From: Candidatus Sulfotelmatobacter sp.
GTDB taxonomy: Bacteria > Acidobacteriota > Terriglobia > Terriglobales > SbA1
Length of the DNA stretch: 11,493 bases
NCBI GenBank assembly: GCA_030151135.1
Contig: JASLEQ010000063.1
Span: 1-11,493, forward strand
Reading direction: 5' to 3'
Both the position numbers and the translations under genes were made by a program. Under the pieces are notes generated by a model. That model had not been told where the DNA came from. It did not search any database and was given only the letters and a program-made list of their open reading frames with translations. Below, in pieces: positions 1 to 6,365 of this stretch. Each line of letters opens with the position of its first letter. The stretch's first letter is position 1.

Positions 1-90
1 TTACCTCGCGCACTCTCTCGTTTAGCAGGGCTTAGAGGATCGGCGCGATCTGACCGTCGGTCTCTGCGCGCCCGTGCTATTCTTCCGCGC

Positions 91-2100
91 ATGCTACGGT
101 CTGGCTCAATTCTGATTTGTATTCTCTTTTTCATCTTTCCCCTCGATGCGCGCGTAATACGTGTAGAGATCGCCTCGCGACAAGATGTGCTCTCCGGCGA
201 GTCGTTCGGCGAGGCGGGTCCTTACCAGCGGATCACAGGGCGCGTTTATTTTTCCGTGCGAGTGGAGAATCCTCACAACCAGCGCATCGTTGATCTCGCG
301 AACGCGATCAATTTAAAAAGCGGCGAGGTCGAATTCTCGGCCGATTTCGTGGCGCTTCGCCCGAAGGATTTGCAGAAGGGCAATGGCTCGATGCTCCTGG
401 AGAGCCCCAATCGCGGCCGCAGCAGGATCGTCAGCCTGGTTGATGGCGGCGATTGGAACGTTGCCAGCGATGCGGGCGATGCGTGGCTCCTTCGCCATGG
501 TTTCACTTTCGTCAGCCTCGGGTGGCAATGGGACGCCGCCGGTGACGATGCGCTTCGCCTCTACGCTCCCATCGCGGAAGAAAACGGAAAGACCATCACG
601 GGCCTGCTCCGCGGCGACCTGATGCCTTCGAAAGAAATGGACGAGATTCCTCTGGGCCACCTGATTACCGGATACATCGGTGGAACGGAATATCCCGTAG
701 CTAAACCCGACGATCCCCGAAACGTGCTGACCGTGCGCGATTCGCGAGACGGGGCTCGCAACTTGATTCCGAGAACGGAGTGGCAGTTCGCCCACACGGT
801 TGACGGCAAGCTGACGCCGAGTGATCGCTTTATCCATCTCAAGGGAGGTTTTCAGCCCGGCAGGATTTACGAGTACATCTACGTCGTCAGGGACCCTGTG
901 ATCGCGGGACTTGGTTTTGCTGCTTTCCGCGATTTCGCATCCTATTCGAAACATAACGCTGACGCAGTTACTCCCGTTCAACGAGTCTATGCGGAAGGCA
1001 TATCTCAGAACGGCCGCTTCCTGCGCAACCTTCTCTACGATGGCTTTAATGCGGACGAAGATGGCAAGATTGCGCTTGATGGCATTCTGGCGCACGTGGC
1101 CGGTGCGGGACGCGGAGATTTCAACTATCGTTTCGCCCAGCCTTCCCGCGATGCGCAGCCAACATCGTCGGTCCTCTTTCCGACTGACATATTCCCCTTC
1201 ACGGATCAGCCGGAACAAGACCCGCTGACGGGCGAGACCGCGGGCCTGCTCGATCGCGCCGTCGCCGAAAGAGTGGTTCCCAAGATTTTCTTTTCCAATA
1301 CTTCGTACGAGTACTGGGGGCGCGCCGCCGCACTAACCCACGCCACCCCGGATGGAAGACGCGATGCCACGCTCTCTGACAGCGTTCGCATTTATCACTT
1401 TACGGGCCTGCAACACTTTCCGGGCCCGTGGCCGCCTGCGAAAGGCAAAGGCGATCTGCTGGGACAAGAACCACAATCGCCTCTGCCCATCCATTATTTC
1501 TGGCGAGCCATGATCGCCAACATGGATGCATGGGTCCGCAGCAACACTATCCCGCCACCGAGCAGCTATCCGAAGATTGCCGATGGCACGCTTGTTCCAA
1601 TTGAGAAATATGAATTCCCCTCCATCCCTGGCGTGAACAGGCCGCACGAAGCAAATGCCGGATACCAGCTCGACTTTGGGCCAAACTGGAAAACAGGAAT
1701 CTTGAGTGTAGAACCGCCGAAAATACTGGAAACATTTCCAGTACTCGTGCCCCAAGTCGATGAAGATGGCAACGAACGAGACGGCGTGAGGCTTCCCGAG
1801 ATCAGTGTGCCACTGGGAAGCTATGCAAGTTGGAATCTGCGGGATAAATCGATCGGCGCGCCGGATCAGCGAGTGTCGTTCGAATGCTCCTATATCCAGT
1901 TTCTGAAAACGGCCGCAGAGCGCCAGAAATCCGGTGATCCGCGCAAATCTATCCAGGAGCGATACAGCGGGCATGATGACTATATGGCGCGATTCACCAA
2001 AGCTACAGACGAATTGATAAAGCAACGGTGGATTCTTCCAGAGGACCGTGAGTCGTTAATGCATCGCGGCGAGCAGGAGTGGGAAGAAGCCGCGAAATAG
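91..2100 (+). CDS. Secreted alpha/beta-hydrolase-domain protein (Abhydrolase_10-like)
   Basis: Encodes 669 residues. The first ~20 residues form a signal peptide with a hydrophobic core (ILICILFFIF), ending near LDA-RV, so the protein is probably periplasmic or secreted. The sequence matches the large family annotated 'alpha/beta hydrolase domain-containing protein'. A serine-nucleophile motif GISQNGR lies at 303-309 (Ser305). It is followed by the family-typical 'GFNADEDGKIALDG' (319-331), an acidic SYEYWGR segment (405-411, Glu407 a candidate catalytic acid) and GLQHFPG (439-445, His442 a candidate base). The length, about 650-700 residues, is usual for the family. The start is the first ATG and gives an intact signal peptide; no Shine-Dalgarno is visible upstream. 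It converges on the small HTH gene, with 59 bp between them. Family members are presumed esterases or hydrolases, but the substrate cannot be read from the sequence. The catalytic triad assignment is inference. Confidence 0.85.
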   Translation: MLRSGSILICILFFIFPLDARVIRVEIASRQDVLSGESFGEAGPYQRITGRVYFSVRVENPHNQRIVDLANAINLKSGEVEFSADFVALRPKDLQKGNGSMLLESPNRGRSRIVSLVDGGDWNVASDAGDAWLLRHGFTFVSLGWQWDAAGDDALRLYAPIAEENGKTITGLLRGDLMPSKEMDEIPLGHLITGYIGGTEYPVAKPDDPRNVLTVRDSRDGARNLIPRTEWQFAHTVDGKLTPSDRFIHLKGGFQPGRIYEYIYVVRDPVIAGLGFAAFRDFASYSKHNADAVTPVQRVYAEGISQNGRFLRNLLYDGFNADEDGKIALDGILAHVAGAGRGDFNYRFAQPSRDAQPTSSVLFPTDIFPFTDQPEQDPLTGETAGLLDRAVAERVVPKIFFSNTSYEYWGRAAALTHATPDGRRDATLSDSVRIYHFTGLQHFPGPWPPAKGKGDLLGQEPQSPLPIHYFWRAMIANMDAWVRSNTIPPPSSYPKIADGTLVPIEKYEFPSIPGVNRPHEANAGYQLDFGPNWKTGILSVEPPKILETFPVLVPQVDEDGNERDGVRLPEISVPLGSYASWNLRDKSIGAPDQRVSFECSYIQFLKTAAERQKSGDPRKSIQERYSGHDDYMARFTKATDELIKQRWILPEDRESLMHRGEQEWEEAAK

Positions 2101-2159
2101 ACCGCCAGAGCTGGAGACTTCAAGAGTCGCGTAAGACTGACGCAAATCTCGGCGACCGT

Positions 2160-2516
2160 CTAGCGCTCTTTCCGGACATAAGCAAGTCCGCGTTTTAGTT
2201 CCGCTGCGAGATCGGTCTGATCCGAGACCGCATGCACCGGCTTGCCCGATTGCTCCCCGAGCCAATCATTGAGTTCTCTTGCGGTTGTCGTCACGAAGCG
2301 TCCCTGCCGTCGCACCGGCATTCCGGAGGAAGCCCAGCGTTCCACGACGGAGGCAGGCTCGCCCAGGAACTCCGAAATCTGCTTCCATCCCTTCAGCATG
2401 TCTGGTCCAGTGGTTGAGCCATCAGCCGGTGCCCGCGGTTTGATGCTGTTGGATTTCTTCGGAGGGGCAGGCTTCGGACTTCCCTTCGACTTCAGCACGC
2501 TTGCCTTCTTTGTCAT
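2160..2516 (-). CDS. Small helix-turn-helix (MerR/excisionase-like) DNA-binding protein
   Basis: Encodes 118 residues from an ATG at 2516. Residues 1-39 are Lys/Pro/Ser-rich and probably disordered. Residues 40-90 carry 'LKGWKQISEFLG..ASVVERWASSGMPVRR.GRFVTT..ELNDWLGEQ', which has the layout of a winged HTH of the MerR/excisionase type: helix, recognition helix, a wing around the PVRR-G-RFV hairpin, then a helix. This GWK-I--LG pattern is frequent in Acidobacteriota, often as the N-terminal domain of larger proteins; here it stands alone with a short C-terminal helix (100-118). The reading frame stays open upstream to 2663, but that part is the antisense of the tRNA-Arg gene, so the internal ATG is preferred. 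Only a weak 'ggcgag' precedes it. A DNA-binding role is well supported; the target is unknown. Confidence 0.7.
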   Translation of the reverse strand: MTKKASVLKSKGSPKPAPPKKSNSIKPRAPADGSTTGPDMLKGWKQISEFLGEPASVVERWASSGMPVRRQGRFVTTTARELNDWLGEQSGKPVHAVSDQTDLAAELKRGLAYVRKER

Positions 2517-2552
2517 GACTCGCCTATACGATGCGGGACCATTGCTTTTGGC

Positions 2553-2558
2553 TATACT
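2553..2558 (+). promoter_or_regulatory. Probable -10 box of the tRNA-Arg gene
   Basis: TATACT (5 of 6 matches to TATAAT) lies 27 bp before the mature tRNA 5' end, which suits a short leader. No convincing -35 is seen at 16-18 bp spacing, so the call rests on the -10 and its position. Confidence 0.35.
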
Positions 2559-2585
2559 AAATTCACCCGTTGGCATTGCGCATGT

Positions 2586-2662
2586 GGGCCCGTAGCTCAA
2601 GCGGATAGAGCATCGGATTTCTAATCCGAGGGTTGCAGGTTCGATTCCTGCCGGGCCTACCA
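2586..2662 (+). tRNA. tRNA-Arg (anticodon TCT), CCA encoded
   Basis: A complete cloverleaf can be drawn by hand. The acceptor stem GGGCCCG pairs with CGGGCCT (first pair G-U). The D-stem is GCTC/GAGC. The anticodon stem TCGGA/TCCGA encloses the loop TTTCTAA, with anticodon TCT reading AGA (and AGG by wobble). The variable loop has 5 nt. The T-stem GCAGG/CCTGC encloses TTCGATT. The discriminator is A, followed by an encoded CCA at 2660-2662. The length is 77 nt including CCA. It stands alone on the + strand between a leftward HTH gene and the end of a leftward enolase-superfamily gene, so it is probably transcribed by itself. No T-rich terminator is seen after it. Confidence 0.97.
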
Positions 2663-2775
2663 CTGATCTGTTGCGTTCGCCTCAGTCCGATTTACAGCAC
2701 AACGTTTCTGTAGCATCGGAGAACTTTGTCGGGCCTTCGATCGAGACGGATACTCCGGCCAGCCTTATTTCCGTC

Positions 2776-2791
2776 GCAGGTCTGCCGGGCC
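2776..2791 (+). repeat. Partial copy of the tRNA-Arg T-arm/acceptor 3' end
   Basis: The 16 nt GCAGGTCTGCCGGGCC match the tRNA's 3' T-stem and acceptor strand (2636-2657) with seven loop bases (TCGATTC) missing. It sits 114 bp downstream of the tRNA in non-coding DNA. It could be the scar of a duplicated or decayed tRNA end, or chance, since GCAG-GT-CTGC is itself a small palindrome. Confidence 0.25.
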
Positions 2792-2796
2792 CTATC

Positions 2797-4164
2797 TCAG
2801 CTCCACAGCCGGTCCCACGACCGCTCCTGGTCCCACTGCGTAGTCGGTTCGAAGTATCCCGTTCCGGGCGCGAGGTGCTGCCGAACCACATCTTCATTCA
2901 AGGTCACGCCCAGCCCGGGACGCTCCGGCACCTCAATCCATCCATGATTCACGATGGGCGTTCTTACTCCTTCTTGCACCAGGGACGACCACCATGGCAC
3001 ATCCAGCGAATGATTTTCCAAAGCCAGAAAGTTCAGCGTCGCCGCCGCACAGTGAACATTCGCCATGCATGACACCGGAGTTCCCGCAAAATGCATTGCC
3101 ATAGGCACGCCATATTCTTCCGCCATGTCGCCGATCTTCTTTGTTTCCAAAATTCCGCCGGCTGTAGCCAGATCGGGCTGAATCTTTCCCACCGCGTGCT
3201 TCTCGCATAGTGCCCGGAACGGCTCCTTCAGGTAAATGTCTTCCCCGGTAAGAATCGGCGTCGGACTCTGCTCCGCGATCTCCCGCAGAAGGTCTGTGTA
3301 CTGCCATGGGATCACGTCTTCCATCCACGACAAGTTGTACTTCTCATACGCCTTTCCCAATCGGATGATCGACTTCACGCCGAGGTGCCCAAGGTGATCC
3401 ATCGACAGCGGAATCTCCATCCCAACGGCGTCTCGCACCGCGGCCACATATTGCTCAAGCATCGCGATTCCCTTATCAGTAACCTCCATCCCCAGCAGCG
3501 GATGCGGCAATTGGTTCTCTTGCCACTGATCGAGGTCGCGGGGATTCGTCACTGTGCCCGGGGTGTCAGAGACCATCTCCACTCCCAGATCCATCTTCAG
3601 CCACGTCAAGCCCATCACGTCCTTGCGCTCTTTCATTCGTTGCGCATAAATCTTCGGATCCTTCGACTCTGTCGTATCGGCGTAAATCCGGATCTTATCC
3701 CGAAATTTTCCTCCACCCAGCATCATGTAAACCGGCGTGTTGTAGACTTTGCCCGCGATATCCCACAACGCCATCTCAATCGCGCACACTCCGCCACCTT
3801 GCCGCGCGTGTCCGCCAAATTGCTTGATCTTGCGGAAGATCTTATCGAGTTGCAGCGGGTTCTCCCCAACAATGCGGCTCTTAAGAAACAGCGCATAGGT
3901 AGCGCTCGCTCCATCACGCACCTCGCCGAGTCCAAAGACTCCCTGATTCGTGTCAATGCGGATGATCGGACACGGGCTCGGCCCCGGCTTTACCACAGTC
4001 GCCACTCGCAAGTCGGTGATTTTCAGCGTCGACGGACTCGAATTCGTGTTCACCGCTTTCGGATATGCTTCGGCAGATTCCGCCAGCAGAGCGCCGCCGA
4101 GTGCCCAGGCAGAACTCTTCAATACATCGCGACGACCCAGCTTTCCCCAACTCTTCTCACCCAT
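2797..4164 (-). CDS. Tat-exported enolase-superfamily enzyme (mandelate racemase/muconate lactonizing type; probable sugar-acid dehydratase)
   Basis: Encodes 455 residues from the ATG at 4164. An in-frame ATG at 4176 would add four, but AGGA sits 5 nt before the second ATG, which favours it. Residues below count from the longer form. The N-terminus GRRDVLK (14-20) followed by a hydrophobic stretch and A-E-A (35-37) is a twin-arginine signal, so the enzyme should fold in the cytoplasm and be exported. The TIM-barrel catalytic residues are readable: Lys194 (WLKMD), metal ligands Asp260 (SMD), Glu286 (WMED) and Glu312 (GED), then the Asp335 (QPD) / His362 (MHFAG) dyad. The spacings of 26, 26, 23 and 27 equal those of mandelate racemase. 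The second Lys of the KxK motif is Asp196, and about 35 residues are inserted before Asp260. This suggests a His-dependent acid-sugar dehydratase rather than a racemase. The substrate is unknown. It is divergent from the RraA-like gene. Confidence 0.85.
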   Translation of the reverse strand: MGEKSWGKLGRRDVLKSSAWALGGALLAESAEAYPKAVNTNSSPSTLKITDLRVATVVKPGPSPCPIIRIDTNQGVFGLGEVRDGASATYALFLKSRIVGENPLQLDKIFRKIKQFGGHARQGGGVCAIEMALWDIAGKVYNTPVYMMLGGGKFRDKIRIYADTTESKDPKIYAQRMKERKDVMGLTWLKMDLGVEMVSDTPGTVTNPRDLDQWQENQLPHPLLGMEVTDKGIAMLEQYVAAVRDAVGMEIPLSMDHLGHLGVKSIIRLGKAYEKYNLSWMEDVIPWQYTDLLREIAEQSPTPILTGEDIYLKEPFRALCEKHAVGKIQPDLATAGGILETKKIGDMAEEYGVPMAMHFAGTPVSCMANVHCAAATLNFLALENHSLDVPWWSSLVQEGVRTPIVNHGWIEVPERPGLGVTLNEDVVRQHLAPGTGYFEPTTQWDQERSWDRLWS

Positions 4165-4169
4165 AACGG

Positions 4170-4173
4170 TCCT
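4170..4173 (-). promoter_or_regulatory. Shine-Dalgarno deciding the start of the enolase-superfamily gene
   Basis: On the minus strand AGGA is followed by CCGTT and then the ATG at 4164. The upstream ATG at 4176 has no purine-rich sequence before it, so translation from 4164 is favoured. Confidence 0.55.
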
Positions 4174-4246
4174 CATAAACGTAAATAATCAGGGATGGTA
4201 ACGATTGCAGTGATGCGGCCCATCTCAGGAAACGCCTCCAGCCGTG

Positions 4247-4274
4247 TGCCCTTTAACATCTGCCCTTTAACATC
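4247..4274. repeat. Perfect 14-bp tandem duplication (2 x TGCCCTTTAACATC)
   Basis: Two adjacent identical copies (4247-4260 and 4261-4274) lie in the ~220-bp region between the divergent enolase-superfamily and RraA-like genes. The unit is not a multiple of 3 and no convincing gene covers it. It could be a tandem regulator site serving one or both genes, or a recent slippage duplication. Confidence 0.8.
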
Positions 4275-4311
4275 AGGGACCAACCCGCGCTTTGCGACCG
4301 CCGCAGACAAC

Positions 4312-4340
4312 TCGACGATTGCGACATAGAATTGTATGCT
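4312..4340 (+). promoter_or_regulatory. Candidate sigma70-type promoter of the RraA-like gene
   Basis: TCGACG (4 of 6 to TTGACA), a 17-bp spacer, then TATGCT (4 of 6 to TATAAT). It would start transcription near 4347, giving a leader of about 41 nt before the ATG at 4388. It lies 38 bp downstream of the 14-bp tandem repeat, a plausible place for regulator sites. The match is moderate only. Confidence 0.35.
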
Positions 4341-4374
4341 CGCTGGCAAGTCGTGATAGCTGAAATCATTCTTT

Positions 4375-4379
4375 GGAGA
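4375..4379 (+). promoter_or_regulatory. Shine-Dalgarno deciding the start of the RraA-like gene
   Basis: GGAGA lies 8 nt before the ATG at 4388. An in-frame TTG at 4373 overlaps this site and would add five residues in front of a well-formed signal peptide, so the ATG is chosen. Confidence 0.6.
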
Positions 4380-4387
4380 TCTTTCGA

Positions 4388-5323
4388 ATGACCCGATTCC
4401 GCCCCGCGGCCCTACGTTCTCTCGCCTTTCTCGGCAAAACACTTTGTGCAGCGGGCATTCTCGCTTCTTGCGCGCATGCACAACTTTTCACTTTCCCCAA
4501 ACAAGACCTCATCGACTACACCGCGAACTCTCCCTTCGAGCGTCTCCCTGATGGCCGTCCCAAAGTGCCTGACGCTCTGCTGGAACGTGCCCGCGGCCTC
4601 TCCGCCGAAGAAGTTTGGTCCGAACTCGAGGAGAAGGGATACAAGAACCAGTGGGCCGACGGATTCCAGGTCCTTCATCCCGGCAAGACCATGGTCGGAC
4701 GCGCCTTCACTGTCCAATTTATGCCGGAGCGCGCCGACGTTAACACTGTTGCGGAGGCCAAGGCCAAAGCGCATGGGCAACCGCCGCTCACGAACCAATT
4801 CGCCATCGACATGCTCCAACCGGGCGACGTCCTTGTCGTCGATATGTTCGGCAAGAAGGTCGACGGTACCATCGTGGGCGACAATCTTTTTTATTACGTG
4901 ATGAAAGCCACGAAGAGCGGTGGACTCGTCGTCGATGGCAGCATCCGCGACCTTGACGGCATTTCGGAGATTGATATGCCGGCATATTATCGCGCGACCG
5001 ATCCCACGCCGATCGGCAACGTCATGCTGACGGGCATTAACATTCCTGTTCGCATCGGCGGTGTCACCGTCATGCCCGGAGATTTAGTTTTTGGCGATCG
5101 CGAAGGCGTCTATTTCGTTCCGCCGCAGTTCGTCAAAGAGATGCTCGACCACGCGGATGAAATTCATATCCACGACGAATGGACGAAAAAGAAATTCGAC
5201 GAAGGCAAATACAAGTCGTCGGAGATTTATGGATCGCCGAAGGACCCAGCCCTTCAAAAAGAATACCGCGAGTACCTGAAAAAGAGACTCGAGGAAATTC
5301 ATAAACAGGAAGGCCAGCAGTAG
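4388..5323 (+). CDS. Secreted RraA-like / HMG-CHA aldolase-family protein
   Basis: Encodes 311 residues. A basic N-region and hydrophobic stretch (1-31) form an export signal. Cleavage could follow AHA (before Gln32), or a lipobox LASC (25-28) could make it a lipoprotein. The core shows the RraA/4-hydroxy-4-methyl-2-oxoglutarate aldolase signatures: QPGDVLVVD (144-152), GTIVGDNL (160-167), GGLVVDGSIRD (178-188, with the conserved Arg187-Asp188 that binds substrate and metal) and MPGDLVFGDREGVYFVP (229-245). The C-terminus (250-311) is a charged helical extension. Cytoplasmic RraA proteins are about 160 residues and HMG/CHA aldolases about 230, so this is a longer, exported version. Conserved Arg-Asp argues for lyase or decarboxylase chemistry on a 2-oxo acid rather than RNase E inhibition. 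The divergent exported dehydratase would supply such a 2-keto acid; that link is inference. Confidence 0.85.
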   Translation: MTRFRPAALRSLAFLGKTLCAAGILASCAHAQLFTFPKQDLIDYTANSPFERLPDGRPKVPDALLERARGLSAEEVWSELEEKGYKNQWADGFQVLHPGKTMVGRAFTVQFMPERADVNTVAEAKAKAHGQPPLTNQFAIDMLQPGDVLVVDMFGKKVDGTIVGDNLFYYVMKATKSGGLVVDGSIRDLDGISEIDMPAYYRATDPTPIGNVMLTGINIPVRIGGVTVMPGDLVFGDREGVYFVPPQFVKEMLDHADEIHIHDEWTKKKFDEGKYKSSEIYGSPKDPALQKEYREYLKKRLEEIHKQEGQQ

Positions 5324-5446
5324 CTTTGCGATGTAGAAGTGGAGGCTGAGCGGCGGTCCTTCGCCCAAAACTTCTGCCATCCTGCTGCCCCAGAAACCCG
5401 GGAGGTTGTACGGGAGTGCGATTGGTGCGTCCCTCTCAAGCATCGC

Positions 5447-6112
5447 TCAAAACGGCAATCCCAGCGCACCACTCAAGAACTGAGCCAGTGGTGACATCTT
5501 CCTGCACGCCGTCGCAAATGTGCTCATGAACCTCGGACTGCACACCTGCGCATCCGTGAACTCAATGGCTGTTCCCAGATCGCGCAACTTCAGGTCATCC
5601 ATGAATTCGTGATCGCAAGGAAACCCGCGCGGCGGACGCGAAAGCTTCGTCGCATCATCCCAATTCAGCAGCTTGCGAATTCTCCGCCACTCGTCGCAGC
5701 GTTCCACAATTGAGTTCCGGACCTTGAGCAAGGTCGGTGGCTCCGGATGCCACAAACCCGACGCTGCAAAACAGCCCTCCGGTTCGATATGCAAATAGAA
5801 ACCCGGAGAATGCACGTCCTTGCCACGATGCGAAAACTTCATCGCCAAATGCGTCTTGTACGGCTTCTTGTCCGCTGAAAATCGCGTGTCGCGATATATG
5901 CGGAAGAGCGATCCGCGGGTCATCCTCGGGTCTGCGACTAGGTAGGGGGTGATGTCGTACAACGGTCCGGCAAAATCAGTGATGAACTGTACGGCCGGGC
6001 GCAGCAGGTGCGTCTCGTATTCTTCACGGCGCGCCTGAAACCACTCGCGCTTGTTATTCCGCTTCAGTCGCGTCAGGAATCGAAAAAGTTCCGAGGTAAA
6101 GTAAGCAGCCAT
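5447..6112 (-). CDS. DUF2461 domain-containing protein
   Basis: Encodes 221 residues from the ATG at 6112. The product shows the DUF2461 (TIGR02453) layout: 'FTSELFRFLTRLKRNNKREWF' near the N-terminus (5-25), the hallmark RIYRDTRFSADKKPYKTHL (71-89), GFYLHIEPEG (104-113), ASGLWHPEP (117-125), and a C-terminal helical part ending in FLSGALGLPF. The length is usual for the family. No signal peptide or membrane segment is seen, so it should be cytoplasmic. Its biochemical function is not established. A GTG at 6139 would extend the protein by nine residues (VAWFTVFAM), but the domain starts right at MAAYF and neither start has a clear Shine-Dalgarno. It is convergent with the RraA-like gene (123 bp apart) and divergent from purA, so probably monocistronic. 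Confidence 0.85.
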   Translation of the reverse strand: MAAYFTSELFRFLTRLKRNNKREWFQARREEYETHLLRPAVQFITDFAGPLYDITPYLVADPRMTRGSLFRIYRDTRFSADKKPYKTHLAMKFSHRGKDVHSPGFYLHIEPEGCFAASGLWHPEPPTLLKVRNSIVERCDEWRRIRKLLNWDDATKLSRPPRGFPCDHEFMDDLKLRDLGTAIEFTDAQVCSPRFMSTFATACRKMSPLAQFLSGALGLPF

Positions 6113-6133
6113 AGCAAACACTGTAAACCAAGC

Positions 6134-6162
6134 CACCACAGAGTCGCAGAGGCACCGAGAAA
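6134..6162. repeat. 'ccacagag-cgcagagg-c-gaga' type intergenic repeat
   Basis: The sequence ccaccacagagtcgcagagg followed by caccgagaa resembles the imperfect octamer-like repeats built on 'acgcagag/cacagag' that recur between genes in many bacterial genomes. It lies in the DUF2461-purA intergenic region. Only one copy is in this window, so the repeat nature comes from recalled similarity. Confidence 0.35.
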
Positions 6163-6212
6163 TCTAAAGCGAATGGCTGCCGCTTCTGCAAGTCGTTGTT
6201 GAAAAGCACTCG

Positions 6213-6242
6213 TTGCCATCTTGAAACCTGGCACGGTAAGAT
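6213..6242 (+). promoter_or_regulatory. Candidate sigma70-type promoter of purA
   Basis: TTGCCA (5 of 6 to TTGACA), an 18-bp spacer, then TAAGAT (4 of 6 to TATAAT). Transcription would begin near 6249, leaving a leader of about 115 nt before the TTG at 6366. I saw no recognisable riboswitch or purine-box in that leader. Confidence 0.35.
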
Positions 6243-6355
6243 AACTCGTACACGTCTTCTCCGCTCTTATCCCAGTAACTTTCGATGCATCTCCGCGGTT
6301 GAGAAGTGTGCGAACGCGGAACGGGTGCAATCAGTGTGCCTCAATTTTCCGCCAC

Positions 6356-6359
6356 GGAG
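6356..6359 (+). promoter_or_regulatory. Shine-Dalgarno deciding the TTG start of purA
   Basis: GGAG lies 6 nt before a TTG at 6366. The in-frame GTG codons at 6306 and 6336 have no such site and would add 20 or 10 residues not expected before the family's N-terminal strand. Confidence 0.55.
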
Positions 6360-6365
6360 CCGGAC

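Noticed and set aside
313..1218. Long minus-strand frame of 301 codons inside the hydrolase gene
   Set aside because: It is the mirror of a high-GC coding region with no recognisable domain; the + strand frame has a full family match.
2517..2663. N-terminal extension of the HTH protein up to 2663
   Set aside because: It is the antisense translation of the tRNA-Arg gene plus its promoter region; this kind of peptide is a well-known artefact in databases. The internal ATG at 2516 begins the plausible protein.
3385..4188. Plus-strand frame of 267 codons opposite the enolase-superfamily gene
   Set aside because: Arg/His-rich composition typical of an antisense frame; the minus strand encodes a full catalytic set.
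4173..4481. Minus-strand frame of 102 codons across the divergent intergenic region
   Set aside because: It overlaps the signal peptide of the RraA-like gene and the start of the enolase-superfamily gene, runs through a 14-bp duplication, resembles no family I know and lacks a ribosome site.
5084..5443. Minus-strand frame of 119 codons with hydrophobic stretches
   Set aside because: Mostly antisense of the RraA-like C-terminal charged helix, which reads as hydrophobic on the other strand; no ribosome site or family match.
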